Origin: Rhodeus uyekii
Lineage: Eukaryota > Chordata > Actinopteri > Cypriniformes > Acheilognathidae
NCBI GenBank assembly: GCA_037043235.1
Contig: JAWRVZ010000075.1
Location: 1,254,501-1,318,500, forward strand
Direction of reading: 5' to 3'
DNA: 64,000 nt
This document shows, piece by piece, positions 17,300-29,980 of this stretch. Made by a program: the position numbers and the translations under genes. The notes beneath the pieces were generated by a model. The model was not told the DNA's origin. It did not search any database and worked only from the letters and a program-made list of their open reading frames with translations. Each line of letters opens with the position of its first letter. Position 1 is the first letter of the stretch.

Positions 17300-18140
17300 A
17301 CCTATTTTACTTAATTTGCCTTACTTCAAATATCTATTCATATGCATTTATGATTGAGTTGTTTGAATGCCGAGGGCAGTGATGTGAGCTGACACCTCTA
17401 GGTGGTGAACGATTACAGGAAGTAAACGTCTCAATCCTCATCTTTCAAGTGTGCACTGACAGTGTGTTCAGGTCAAGAGAATATTAGTTATTAGCAGCAC
17501 ATTGCTCTTACTTTGCATATCTTGTATTGTTTTCAGTCCATGCCAATCCTATCAGATCAGGGTATAATTATTGTATCTCTTGTGCTGCAGTTTATTTGAT
17601 GGCAGTGAAGCTACTAATATAATGTTTGTTTTAATTAGATCTCTATCTTGAGAAGCTGCAGAGAGATTTAGACAGGTAGATCTGAGTTAATTACCCACGG
17701 AAGACCTTAAACCAGTTAATCTTGAGTGTGGTTTTGATTGGTCTTCCAGTGGTTAAATGAAGAACACAAGAGTAATAAGCCCCCCGGCCCCCCGGTCCCC
17801 TAATTTATTTGATTTGTGTAAATTAAGGCGTGAAAGTGGCTCTTAATGTTTGTGGAAGTAGCTGATATTGGGGAGCATCAGTAGTCGCGGCACATCCCAG
17901 TGTTTCTGCCTTTCTAAACAGCTTAACACGGTTGAAGTGTGAAAGTCAGACGGATAATTCTGATCTTAATGATCAAAATGCAATCCAGCCGGCGGAGGCT
18001 CGGACTCCCTCCACGAGGCAGATTGCACAGCCTCCAGACCTCAAAGGAGCATAAAATCATAGCGTTAACACACACAGATCACTCCAACATCAGAGGCAGG
18101 CAAAGATAGCAAGAAACGCCAACGGAAAGATGAAAAAGAG
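17300..18140. other. Non-repetitive intergenic block, possible regulatory DNA
   Basis: Balanced composition with no ORF. It contains TTAATTACCC, CAGTTAATCTTGAG and ATGATCAAAATGCAATCC. It could hold conserved non-coding elements; nothing proves it. A poly-G run follows at 18151-18162. Confidence 0.3.
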
Positions 18141-18399
18141 AAAGTTTGTGGGGGGGGGGGGGATCTGTGGTGGTTCGTGAGCTCCACTGAGGCTCTGATC
18201 GAGATGCTTAATCTGTGGTTAAGATCCTGAATGAATGTGAAAAGATTCCCATTGGATTTCTGTCATTATTTGGAATCAGAATGGATGAAATAATAAATCC
18301 ACTTAGATTTAAATAAGATCCAGCCGGATAAACTGAAACTAGTACAGGACTTCTTATAGTGAACAATCTTTCTCTATAATCTTTATCAGAGCCGTGTTT

Positions 18400-18920
18400 G
18401 TTGTATTGGAATAATGTTCTTTTGTTATATATACATAGAAAGAAAAGAAAATAACATTATTATAATGCACTAATTATTATTCATATTTAATAATGCATTA
18501 TTATTATACAATAAAATAATAAAATAAAGAAATCAATATAATATATTTTATTGTCATGCAACATTGTTTAAAAAAACATTTCCTACATAAAGAAAACAAA
18601 TATATTATTTAATATAAGATATTTTTTTATTATATTATTGTACTGGCACAATGTTTATTAAACAATCTTGCACCATACCAGCATATCTGTATTAATACAT
18701 AAATATGAATAAAATAATTAATAATACTTTATTATATAATATTTAAAATAATAAATTTTCATACATAACATTTTTTATTTTATTCTGTTATTGTCATGTA
18801 ATATGATTTATAAAACCAACATGCATTATATAGAAATATATATTTATAAAAATAGCAATACAACAAATATATTATTGAATATAAAAGGAATCTTTTACTT
18901 TACGTTTTATATTGTTTTAC

Positions 18921-18952
<32 letters not shown>

Positions 18953-18960
18953 CGCTCTGG
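18400..18960. other. AT-rich intergenic DNA with (AT)n
   Basis: No gene. A TA run lies at 18920-18947. Confidence 0.6.
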
Positions 18961-19260
18961 AAAAGAGCATCATCTAAATGTTACTCTAAAATGACTGTCT
19001 TTATATTATTACTGTAAGTCACAGCAGATAAAAGTCTCAAATAACTGACTAATTAATGCTGAGGATGAGCGTCTGAACATGTGCATCTGAGTGTAAGATT
19101 ATGTAGATGGAGGTCGTGACAGAGGCCGCCTCAGAAGATTGAAGTGTGTAAGAGAGTGATGTACGAGAGGAAGGTGCTGTGGAGTCTGACAAGGTGATGA
19201 ATCACCTCTTTCATCCTTTTTATTTCATCCGATGACATACTATTACCTCTTTACCACTAT
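18961..19260. other. Intergenic, nothing firm
   Basis: Non-repetitive. It contains GACTAATTAATGCTGAGG. No exon recognised. Confidence 0.4.
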
Positions 19261-19264
19261 AAGG

Positions 19265-19700
19265 GCACTATTATGCCCTTTTACAAAGTCTTGATGCTGT
19301 TTTTGGGATCTACTAGATCATGTTTTCATGCTTGAATGTTCCCATTCTCGCAGTAAGGCTGTGTTTAGTTCCTGTCTCTGTGAATCCACTTCAAATGTGT
19401 TTGAGAAATGCCCCACCCTTTACCATAACAGTTTCAACACACGACTAACTAACTCAAGCCTTGATGTTGTTTTTGGGCTCTAGCAAAATAAGTTTTAATG
19501 CTTGTTTTCCCCATATTCTCCATTGTTGCATCTCGTCTCTTTCCAGTCTGTCAGAAACGCTCTGTTTAGTTCCCGTCTCTGTGAAGCCCCTCCCTCTGAA
19601 AGCACACTGTGCTCTGATTGGTCGCCTGGATCGGTGTGTTGTGATTGGTCAAGAGCTTCCAGTGTGTTTGAGGAATGCTCCACAATGTGGTTTGGACATA
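19265..19700. repeat. Two partial copies of a cyprinid interspersed repeat
   Basis: 19265-19450 and 19455-19690 share blocks with each other (CTTGATG(C/T)TGTTTTTGGG, TTTAGTTCC(T/C)GTCTCTGTGAA) and with 10467-10735. The ORFs in it are not genes. Confidence 0.65.
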
Positions 19701-19739
19701 AAATATCTTTGAAACATCTCATCTCTTCAGCATGACGGG

Positions 19740-20700
19740 ATTCAGCATGTTTTACTGAAAGAAGAGTGTGTGTTTACTATCTTGGCTGAACTAGGCTCAT
19801 GGGTAACGCAGTTAAACATCTCATTTAACATTCATTTAACTCATTATCAACAGTACTTCTCTTCATGCTTGTAGGCCTTTCAACTGTACAGACAATAGTG
19901 TGCCATCCCGTATTATTGAATGATAAAACGTCTGGTCACGTGTTTATATTAGGAGGAAATCTAATGATATGTTTAACGGGGAGCTGATAAGGTTGGCTGA
20001 GCATTAGTGAGGACAGGATTTGTCTCTGTTTGACACTTTCCTGTGCTGTAATCTCAAATCAAGATTTCATGTCTTCTCATTTTAGAAGCAGACACAAGCT
20101 GCTCCGCTGTCGTCTGTCTTGCATAAGTCCTCTGTGTTTATTTGGCTCCGAGGACGACCAATCTTCATTATTCAAAACATTTGCCTCATTTGTGGAGGTC
20201 ATTTCAGTGAGATTTCCTGTCTTGAGTGAGTTTTTTTTTTAACTCATGGATTATTGATAGTCAAACAATCAAGCAACTTATATTTAACTCACTGACAATC
20301 AGAAAGAAATTACAGGTTAATGTGAATTTTTCGACCACAAGACTCTAAAATATGATTCCATGGTCAAATGATAAGTGCCATATAATTTGTAAACTTAATA
20401 ATCACCACTCTAATATTGAGTGAAGTTGCATGAAAATCCATGCATGAAAACTAACAAACAACAGACTAACAACAGAGACTAACAAAAAATATGACAATTT
20501 GCTAAATTAAGGTCGTTCTTCTTCTTCTAAAAAGTTCTCAAATCTCATTTTCCCCTCATTCTCCATATTTGAACCAGTGGGTTGAATTTATGACACAGAA
20601 ATATAAATATTATAATAAATATTATAAATATTCATGTTTAAATCCAATTGTTTTTAATATGAGCAAATTTTGAGGTATCACAAATGATGGATGAAAATGG
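19740..20700. other. Intergenic, nothing recognised
   Basis: No convincing exon, repeat or signal. Confidence 0.4.
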
Positions 20701-20708
20701 ATGAAAAT

Positions 20709-20850
20709 CTGTGGCTCAAACAGTAGAGTGTGGCGCTTGCAACACCAAGATCATGGGTTCGATCCCAGGGAAAGCAAGAACTGATTCAATGTGTTTCTTG
20801 AATATAATGCAAGTCGCTTTGGATAAAAGCGTCTGAGAAATGCATGAATG
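20709..20850 (+). mobile_element. tRNA-derived SINE
   Basis: Head TGTGGCTCAAACAGTAGAG (A-box region), B box GGTTCGATCCC at 20756-20766, body GGGAAAGCAAGAACTGATT, and tail AAGTCGCTTTGGATAAAAGC. The most complete copy of the family in the window. Confidence 0.85.
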
Positions 20851-22265
20851 TTAAGTTTTACAAAATTAACATTAACTTCACAAATGCTAAAATTTGATTA
20901 ATATATGCTGTTAAATTGTTAAATCTTTATTAGTTCATGACCTAATTTTACTTTATATACGAGTTTGTGATAATCCTGAAGGCAAGGCTTAAGCTTGTCC
21001 AAAAGTAAAAAGCGTTTCAACTGGTCAACACATCTTAAAATGTTATTGTTTTGTCTCAATATTCACACCAGTAATGTTTTTTTTTCCGTTTTTTTATATA
21101 AAAGCTACTCAAATGTCCAAATTCAACCAAGACCTATGAAAGATACTATTCGGAAATCCATTGCCGCTTGAATATATATTATTTTATTTTTCCTATTTAT
21201 ACCTATATCCTTTTCTTTTTCTTATTTTCATATGCTTCTTTGTCTTATTTTTCATATGTTATTTTCCTTTCTGATTTGGATGATTTGTAAAGAGTGATTT
21301 ATAATCAAGTTAGGGATTTTTATTTAGTTAAAAACTTTCTTTACTTTTCTGTAGTTTTCCATTGAGTAAGGATGAATATTGTCAGCACTTCTCAACAGAT
21401 AGAACATGTTATCAGAATGTTTTGGTTTATAGTTGGAGCCTGAGCTGAGTTCAGCCTTGGAGAAGCTGTATATGTGTGTGTGTGTTAATATGGTCTGTAT
21501 TGGTGAGGTGATTAACTGGCACCATAAAACGTGTTGTTCTCGACAAGCCACGTCACGAAACCGTCAACCATGTGATCAACGAAGATAAGCTTCAGACTGT
21601 CTGCGCTTGTGTGGAAAATTACTAGTTTTGTTTGTCTTGCTTTCTTTCTTTCTTAGCCAATCAGAATCATTTAAACGTCATCATTGACGTAGTTAGCACT
21701 CTCTGTTAGAGTATAATTGCTGTAACAATGTTATTGTATGTGGGGCGGCCTACGAACTCCTTGTGAGACCTGAAGCTGGCTTCTGCTGATGAAACTGCAA
21801 ACTAAACTTCACTAAAATTTCTTCTATTGACTGCACTTCTGACTCCTGGTCTTCATTCAACATATCTGGTCCTCGGGTCTTAACTGTAAATTCCCCTACA
21901 CCTAAACCTGGCTTAATCTAAACCCTGTCTGTGAAACTGGGTCCTATAGCTTTACATTTAAGTGCCACTGTGTGATGCACTGTATGTAGTGATTCCAGTG
22001 TTTATGTATTTTAGCATAACTGTAATTCTGGCCAATCAGCATCCAGGATCAGAGCTCTCTGTTTTGGTCATTATTACACATGGGCAATGAATGATTGTGA
22101 GCGGATGTTTCTTGTCATCTCTGTCAGCGGGATTGTATCCAGTTCAGCAGCTTTTTCGTGCCATAATCTTGTTTTTTGTCACTTTTCCTGAAGAGTTATG
22201 TCACGGCGATCTGCGAGTCGGCCTCTAATTGATCGGCTTGACAATTAAACACAGAACAAGGCCTG
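20851..22265. other. Intergenic, nothing recognised
   Basis: AT-rich, then more balanced sequence. No exon or repeat I can name. Confidence 0.4.
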
Positions 22266-22271
22266 TCTCTC

Positions 22272-22337
<66 letters not shown>
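22272..22337. repeat. (CT)n microsatellite
   Basis: About 33 CT dinucleotides on the plus strand. Confidence 0.97.
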
Positions 22338-22340
<3 letters not shown>

Positions 22341-22509
22341 CTGTCTGTCTTTGTATGTCTGGCAGCAGCGGCTCTGAATCAGGTTATCCTCTGACAGATA
22401 ATGGATGTAGCCGGTATCTAAGCATGCTCCCCAAAGCCAGCTCAATCCCTCCAACAAGATAAAGCCGCCAAATTACGCGACCTGAAAAAAACAAACTCTG
22501 AAGCCAAAC

Positions 22510-23249
22510 ACGTCAGGTGGGGAGAGAGGGAGAGGGAGAGAGAGAGAGTTAGAGAGAGGGGGAGAGAGGGTGAGCAATAGACAAGGGGAGAGAGAGAGAG
22601 AAAGAGAGAAGGAGAGAGAGAGAGAGGGGAAAGAGAGAGAGAGAAAGAGAGAAGGGGAAAGAGAGAAGGGGAGAGAGGGAGAGAGGGAGAGAGAAAGATA
22701 GAGAGAGAGGGGCGAGAAAGAGAGAAGGAGAGAGGGAAAGAGAGAAGGGGAAAGAGAGAGAGAGATAGAGAGGGCAAGAGAGAGAGAGAAAGGGAGAGAG
22801 GGTGAGAAAGAGTGAAGGGGAAAGAGAGAGAGTGAGGGAGAGAGGGCGAGAAAGAGAAAAGGGGAGAGAGAGATATAGAGAGGGAGAGAAGGCGAGAAAG
22901 AGAGAAGGGGAGAGAGGGAGAGAGAAAGATAGAGAGAGAGGGGCGAGAAAGAGAGAATGAGAGAGAGAAAGAGAGAAGGGGAAAGAGAGAGAGAGATAGA
23001 GAGGGCAAGAGAGAGAGAGAGAGGGAGAGAGGGTGAGAAAGAGAGAAGGGGAGAGAGAGATATAGAGAGGGAGAGAGGGAGAGAAAGAGAGAAGGGGAGA
23101 GAGAGATATATATATAGAGAGAGGGCGAGAAAGAGAGAAGGGGAGAGAGAGATATTGAGAGAGAAGGGGAGAGAGAGATATATATATAGAGAGAGAGGGC
23201 GAGAAAGAGAGAAGGGGAGAGAGAGGGAGAGGGCGAGAAAGACAGAAGG

Positions 23250-23280
<31 letters not shown>

Positions 23281-23372
23281 TTGAGAGAGGGCAAGAAAGA
23301 GAGAAGGGGAGAGAGAGAGATATAGAGAGAGGGAGAGAAAGACAGAAGGGGAGAGAGAAAGAGGGTGAGAAG
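22510..23372. repeat. ~865-bp polypurine (GA-rich) tract
   Basis: Almost unbroken purines on the plus strand, made of GAGAGA, GAAAGAGAGAAGGGG and occasional GATATAGAGA units. It forms an imperfect higher-order repeat with periods of a few tens of bases. Ser/Leu/Pro ORFs on the minus strand and Arg/Glu ORFs on the plus are artefacts. Confidence 0.97.
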
Positions 23373-23439
23373 TAAAATGCAGCAAATATGTAAAGAAAGA
23401 GTGAAGGCAGGTGAGAGAATAAAAGTGCCCGAAGATTAA

Positions 23440-23800
23440 TTGATAATTTGCTGCGTGATTCTCTCGTCGTTAACCTTTACCGCAGTGCAAACGACGCGTC
23501 ACTCCATTTAAACAATGGGGATGTCCGGCGCGGCTGATTGTGTCTCTGCTGAGGAGAAGCATTGATCAAGAGCTCCACATCCGTCTAAATGTGCAGGAGT
23601 CTCTCGGCGCTCCGTTCATTCATCACTCCAGCCTCCTCCTGCTCGCGTCCAGCCTTATTGATGTTCTCTACGAATGTCAGCACCTCCCTCGTAAGTACGG
23701 CTGAGGGAGAGCGTCCGCACATCCTTCAGACTTCCTCAAGGTCTTCAGGAGTTTTAGGGAAGCTGCCAGTCTGGAGCCGAACGTTTTCCAAAGGGCCTTT
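23440..23800. other. GC-balanced non-repetitive block, possible regulatory DNA
   Basis: CpG-containing sequence with CCATTTAAACAATGGGG (a Sox-type core) and GTTAACCTTTACCGC. No exon with splice sites recognised. Confidence 0.3.
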
Positions 23801-23924
23801 AAAGGGACAGTTCACCCATAAAGGATTAGTTTGTCTTCGTTTACGTCTTCTGTTGTTTCGTTTGTGTTATTTTCAAATCAATTGTATGCTGTTTTTTCCT
23901 TAGGTTAAAAAAGTTTCTTAATTT

Positions 23925-24060
23925 GCATCTTTGGTTCCACAGAAGGTTTTCAAAGGTTCAAAGTTTCTTGACTATGAAAATAATGGTTATTTTAGGAACT
24001 GTTAACTGAAAGGTTCTTTGGGGAACCAAAAATGGTTCTACTATGGCATTGTTGCAAAAA
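23925..24060. repeat. Short MITE-like interspersed repeat
   Basis: The 'AAGGTTCTTTGGGGAACC' type sequence, a common cyprinid palindromic element (GGTTCC...GGAACC). Borders approximate. Confidence 0.55.
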
Positions 24061-24225
24061 TAAGAAGAAAAAAGCTAAAGCTCTCACATCTAACTTTTTC
24101 CTGAAATATTTTAGTTTTCTTCCATATTTAAACTGGAGGGCCACATTTCTTTCCAACACAGGAGAAACTGAACAAGAAACTGAACATAAATGACACCGGA
24201 GCTTCGGTGGTGGCAGATGCAAATA

Positions 24226-24835
24226 CAGTAATACCTTGAGATACGAGCGCCCCGACATACGAGTATTCCGAGATACGAGCAAGCATTTGAGCAAATTTTT
24301 GCTTTGAGATATGAGTAAATATTTGAGATACGAGCAGCTTACAGACGCTAGAGGTGTTCAGCACTCGCAGCAGCTCAAGCTCCTCATTTATGGGTAATAG
24401 CATATGATCTCCACTAGAGGCAGCTTGGTTTTACAGCGGGAGGTTACCGGGGGCGACGAGTGATTCACAAGTTATGTGTTCAATAATAATAAATATAATA
24501 TGTTTGCATTATCTACATAATCCCTCCCTCCTCCTCTGCACATGCCTCCACTGTACCGTCTTTTTTCAAAGGTAAGAACTCAAGGTAATAAAATCAAAAT
24601 TTATTTTATATCACAGGAAAACTTATATACTATACATTTCTGTGTGTGTCTCTATAGCAATTAAAAACATGTTTTTCCATTGTTATTAGCACTAATAAGG
24701 AAGTTTTTTAGAGGCCTGTAATTGATTAATTTTTTTTCTGTTATTTGTTATGGGAAAAAATTATTTGAGATATGAGCAATTCGAGTTATGAGCTCGTTCT
24801 GGAACGGATTATGCTCGCATCTCAAAGTATTACTG
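24226..24835 (+). mobile_element. Tigger-like element, family B, 610 bp
   Basis: TIRs CAGTAATACCTTGAGATACG and (reverse) CGCATCTCAAAGTATTACTG. TA lies on both sides (24224-24225 and 24836-24837). No ORF; a MITE. It is homologous to 9185-10456 outside the LINE insertion there. Confidence 0.8.
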
Positions 24836-24837
24836 TA

Positions 24838-25875
24838 TGGGGATTTCACACAAAAATGGTGCATAGAAACACCAAGATGTGCATACAAATGTACATGCAT
24901 GATTGCTTGCAGTGGACACATTTGAGTTAATTTACAAGATATGAACATAAACTAAGACGGCAATACACTGGTGTTCCGTTTTTTTGTTGTTGTTGCACAA
25001 ATTTATCTGCAAGTGAGGATTTTGTTCTTCACATATGGGATGCAAATAGTTATTTTATATTTAAGGTAGTTATTTTATCATTTGGCATTGTTTGGCATCC
25101 TTTTTTCACATAAATTAACTTTGCAACTTAAATGAAAACTATGTTTCTCCTCACAGAACTCTATGGTTTCTGATGATTCAATAGTGTCATATGGAGTATA
25201 TTTATGATGCTTTAATGGTGTCTTTTTTTCCTCATCCTTTTCGGTGCTTGACAGCCATAGTCAATATAAATGATCATTGTTATAAATGATCAAAAAGAGC
25301 AGCGTGGACATTCTTATAAAGCATTCCACAGAAGGAAGAACATGTCAAGACATGAGGGTGAGTAAATGATGACAGAAGATTCATTCTGGGGTAAATTACC
25401 CCTGTAATCTCACCTTGAAAAAAGTTTTCTCGGCTTTTAGTTTGAGATTTCAGCCCTCCAGTATGTTTTCACAGAAAAATACATGCTGACCTAATTTGAA
25501 AATTACCTGAAATTGTTGCGACATGAGTTGTGTTTTTGTCGTGCGATAGAGGATTGTTGCTGGATCTGGAGCAGGTCCGTTGTGGCATAATTATTCAAGG
25601 AGCATTTTGTCTAACCTTCACAAATGGCGGCGTTCATCCATTCGGAGCCTGGCGTTTGGGTGGGAAATGTAGCAGGACCAGGGTTCAGTGTGGGACCTCA
25701 GGAGGCGATGAAGCAATGCATTTCCATCTTTCTGAAGGTCACCTGACCTACATGTGCTGCAGGAAGTCAGATACACTTTTCCCTCTGCCTCTTTGTACAG
25801 ATTTATCAGTGTCACTCCTAAAAATGCAAGTAAATGCACATATCTTGTTCCTAATAACAGATATTCATCATTTTT
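24838..25875. other. Intergenic, nothing recognised
   Basis: No splice-bounded ORF. Short ORFs at 25530-25893 on both strands lack domains. Confidence 0.4.
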
Positions 25876-25879
25876 AGCT

Positions 25880-26040
25880 TTCCTGCAGCTCAAACAGTAA
25901 AGTGTGGCACTTGCAACGCCAAGGTCAAGGGTTCGTTTCCCAAGGAAAGCAAGAACTGATTAGAATGTCAATGTGTTTCTTGAATGCAATGCAAGTCGCT
26001 TTGAATAAAATCGTGATAAATGCAGGAATGTAAATGCATA
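25880..26040 (+). mobile_element. tRNA-derived SINE
   Basis: CAGCTCAAACAGTAAAGTG head, degraded B box GGTTCGTTTCC, AAAGCAAGAACTGATTAG, and tail GCAAGTCGCTTTGAATAAAA. Confidence 0.8.
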
Positions 26041-26652
26041 AATGGATGTGTTGTAAAGCTTAACAGTGGCCTGAAATGAAAATTGACTCTATTTACGTTT
26101 TTGTGCATCATTTCAAAATGACTCCGTCTCTGAATGTCTCTTTTTTGATAATGGTTTTAGTCAGAATCGTCGTACATACGAATGACGTCTTTATGCTTCT
26201 GAAGATTTTACGGCATTGCTGAGATATTTTAGTTGTTCTTAAAAATGGTGATAAATAATATAGGAGAGCACTCACACGTCAGTTCAGATGAGTCCTGCAC
26301 ATGCAGCTGACCTGGAAAGACAGGAGGGAAAGGTTCCCTCAGTCAGTTCAGCTCGACACCCTGTTGAAAGTCATCTAAGACCGGTTTCAAACGTCGCCTT
26401 TACTTGAACCAATACATAAATCTACAATAACCATATACAAGCTAAGTCTTCCACCCACTTAGACTGGCTGATTGACATGTAAAGTGACTAATGCTGCGTT
26501 CCAGTCCTCTGGAAATCATAATTACACCATGATGAGCGTTCAAATGATTTTTGCATGCTTTTACTCAATTATGTACGACTATGTATCATTCCCGCTCTAA
26601 TGCAACATGCCGAAGAGCAAAGGATGTCCATTACTTGAGTGATTGATGTTTC
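26041..26652. other. Intergenic, nothing recognised
   Basis: No exon or repeat recognised. Confidence 0.4.
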
Positions 26653-26790
26653 GTCTGTAGTAGCTCAATCAGTAGATCATTGTTGCTTGCAACGCCAAGG
26701 TCTTGGGTTCGATCCCCGGGAAAGCAAGAACTGATTCCATGCCTCTGACGATCATTCCCATGCGCTTTGAATGTAGCATAAGTACAGTTT
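26653..26790 (+). mobile_element. tRNA-derived SINE, diverged or truncated tail
   Basis: Head TAGTAGCTCAATCAGTAGA, B box GGTTCGATCCCC, GAAAGCAAGAACTGATTCC; the tail is eroded. Confidence 0.7.
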
Positions 26791-27119
26791 TTGTTATGTG
26801 ATATTTTGTAATATTGGCAGTAGATTTAAGTTGTGTTATTAGGTTTATGTTGTAGTACGGTTTCCACACAAATATGAAGCAGCATGACTGCTTTTAACAT
26901 TGATAATAATCATACATGTTTATTGAGCAGCAAATCATCAGCATGATTTCTATTATATTTTGATACAAAAAAGTTTTGATTTAAGATAGTTATGAATATA
27001 TATGAATGCCAGCTATCTGTACGTATGACATCTGAGGATGAAACTATATTAAACATAATTCAAAGGTAGAAATTAAGTTTGGCATTGAGCTGAATGAAAC
27101 TTGAATGAAAGCCTTTTTC

Positions 27120-27420
27120 CCTTGAAATTTTGAAGAGTAAATGTGGGATTTTCAAAGAGCCGCTGCTCACGGATGATTGCCTCCCCACCTCTATGTCATT
27201 TTATGGCAGTGTGTGAATCGGCCACTGATAAGGAAGCTTTACAGACAGAGAGACTGACGGTCTGTCATGGGCTCATTGCACATTGGGAAAAGGCTGTCGC
27301 TTGATCCGGTTTAACTTGCTACTAAAAGGGGTCAGCGATGAATTTACCCCAGGCGCTCATGCATTTCTTTAAATGCTAACCAATGCAAATAGCCTCACTG
27401 TCATATCTCAATTATGTCAA
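27120..27420. other. Candidate conserved non-coding block
   Basis: Non-repetitive and ORF-free. It ends with TTAAATGCTAACCAATGCAAAT, written here as two adjacent sites: TTTAAATGCTAACC and an octamer-type ATGCAAAT. Conservation not tested. Confidence 0.3.
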
Positions 27421-28129
27421 ATTATTTCAATACAACAATACTTTAAATCCGTAATGTGTGCCAGATGCAAACTCGGACAAAGCCTGTTTGGACTGATGGT
27501 TTCTCTCTGCAATAGTGCTCCAGCTCACCCAGGGGACGAGGATGGATAATGGAAGTTCAGAGCCGAAATGCTTGAGGGTTTGTTGGGAACGCCACGTGCC
27601 TTTTCCCTCTGGATCCACCTGAAGAGAACCTGAAGGTTTCATTCAAACGCCATTGAAAGGCAAGAAATTAAACCTAAAAATTTGGTTTAAAATGCTTTGA
27701 TGTGACTGATTGAAATGTATCTCTTGGCTAAACCAAACTTCAAAAACGTTCTGATGTACACACTTTACATTTAGCTTTTTATCAATGGTGTTTGTTAAGT
27801 CAAATTACACTATTGCTAATGCTCATACTGTGAGTGATTTAGTAGCATTAATCAAGTATTAAATTCAGTATCAAGCATTAATGGAGCTATTAGTAGAATG
27901 CAATTCTCCCCTTGTTATTAGCGACACCGGTGGCTGTTCAGTGAACTACAGCCAGCAACTTATTACTCGTGCACATGTAATGTACAAGAGACTGAATGTG
28001 ATTCAAAGGCCTGATATACAACAACATTTTTGTTTTTCTCTTAGATGGCAAAAGAACTTGGAAATATGGAGCGGCGGAGAGAAGAATGTGTAAATATGTG
28101 CTGCACGCTTTTCTCTCAATAACAAAGTA
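27421..28129. other. Intergenic, nothing recognised
   Basis: No exon or repeat recognised. Confidence 0.4.
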
Positions 28130-28560
28130 AACATCATTGTTGGGTAAAGTTACTTTTAAAAGTAAAGATTTACAATATTGCCTTACAAAGTAACTAATTG
28201 AGTAATTTCGTTACTTTTTATGGAAATTAATGCATTACGCCACTCTTGCATTACTTTTTCTGCCCTGGGCTGGTATTTTTCGATAACAGCAAAGTTCTGT
28301 TTTTGGCTAATGTAAAAGCCCTTTCATGCCAAAAGTTAAATTAATAAGCTTCAAGACCTCTTCACACCAAGAACAAAGATACCAGCAAGCAATGTTGTTC
28401 TGTTTATTTTAATCCTACCCTATTTCTACCCAATACCTAAACTTAACCACTACCTTACTAACTATTAATAAGCAGTAATTGGGAGTTAATTGAGTGAAAA
28501 GTTGTAGTTAATGGTAAGAAATAAACCCTAGTCTAAAGTGTGACCGACAAAAGTAATACA
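28130..28560. repeat. Fish DNA-transposon-like repeats
   Basis: 28135-28265 is the common 'AAAGTTACTTTTAAAAGTAA' element. 28400-28560 carries GGGAGTTAATTGAGTG and the end TCTAAAGTGTGACC, another cyprinid repeat terminus. Borders approximate. Confidence 0.55.
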
Positions 28561-29284
28561 AAAATGTTTTTGTTGTTGTTGTTGCTATCGCCATGATCGA
28601 CTATGATGGAGCATGGCTTTTTTGGCACATAATTTGAATAATTCCTCACATCATCTTGTTTGTCATCTTGTTTTGGACAGGTATGGTGTTATTTTACACT
28701 GCTAAGGAATGGAGGATGTAAAAGGGTGCAAAAATCTAGACTTACAGTGGAGGAGGGACCCGAGCTATAATTAGTCCAGCATAATTGGCCAGCAAAACAA
28801 ACCAAAACGTCCTTAGAGCACCTTTAATGGCATAAAAATGACATACAGGTACATATACATATGTATTTTATGGAAAATAAAAAGCCATCCAAATAGTTAA
28901 TTAGGCTCATATCTAGGTCAACTCCGCAAGCTTATGCACTCATTGTGCTTGAAAAGACAAAACTGAGACAATGTATGATTTTATTGGACTCATTTATACT
29001 GTTAACTTTTTATAACAAGAAGTTTTCAGAAGGCAAATAATAAAGTAATAATTTAAGACTACGTGTACATACTAACTATCACGTGTCCTCATAAGTGATT
29101 GATTCTGAGCGTTTTACATAAATGTGACAGCAACTCTGTTGAGGTTGGAATGAAATGGAAGTTGTGATAGCCTTTTTTTTCAATTGTGATGTATATCTGC
29201 TAACATAAGTAGTGCCTTAAGAGGTGAAAACAATGTCACAAAAACACACGACCCAAATGTTTAATGTTGTAATTTTTATTATTT
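28561..29284. other. Intergenic, nothing recognised
   Basis: AT-rich. No exon or named repeat. Confidence 0.4.
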
Positions 29285-29980
29285 TGTCAGGGTTCTGCCA
29301 CATTTGGTCCAGTCATTTGTTGGTGTTGTGGCAGAGCTCTGACACTGGCGTAATGTCTAGTGTTTTGCGAGTTGCACACTCTCTTGTCTGTTTAACGTCT
29401 TATGTGGGGGTTATGATGTCCGATCCCGAGACTCTGGTCCTGTTCAGTTTCATTTTTTTGCCGGGATTCGGACATTCATGACCCGTGTGTTTGTCCTTGT
29501 CGGGAGTGGGTCATACGTCATATGAGTGAGTGTGGTTCGTTTTTATATCGGCCAAGTGCTTTCTTGTTGTGTTGGGTGTGGTGCGCACAGTTTGTGTTTT
29601 CACTATGATGTCTCGTCCTGTGAACACGCGGCGTTGCGCGTCCGCATTGGCTGCGTGTTTGTGTCTTGTCATTATGTAACCCCACCCGTCTTGTTCCCAT
29701 GTTAGACTTTGATTTGTCCCAGCTGTTCCCATTCAATTATCCTTCCTCCTGTGTCTATTTAATCCCTTCGTATTTGCTGTCTTGGGTCGTGTCGTTGTTG
29801 CTCTTCTGTCTTCCAGTGTCGGTTGTGGTATTTTATGTCTAGTCTAGTCTGAGCCTAGTCTTGTCCAGTCGGGTCTGTTTTTCCCTTTCTGGCCCGTTAT
29901 GTTTCTATTTCTGTTTTATTTTTTTTCAATAAATACCCTTCCACCCAGCATATTGAGTCCTCACTCTCCAATACATGACA
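29285..29980 (+). mobile_element. Solo-LTR-like element (~696 bp)
   Basis: Begins TGTCAGGGTTCTGCC and ends CCAATACATGACA (TG...CA). It has a GC-rich 5' part, TATTTAATCCC (29756), and AATAAATACCC (29930) near the 3' end, as in LTRs with U3-R-U5. No coding sequence. Flanks TATTT and CATCT are only a weak target-duplication match, so the copy may be old. ORFs in it are not genes. Confidence 0.65.

Noticed and set aside
20709..20850. Possible tRNA gene (A and B boxes)
   Set aside because: No cloverleaf acceptor stem; the body and tail are shared with five other copies, so it is a SINE.
22442..23385. Long Ser/Leu/Pro ORFs (up to 278 codons) on the minus strand
   Set aside because: Artefact of the polypurine tract.
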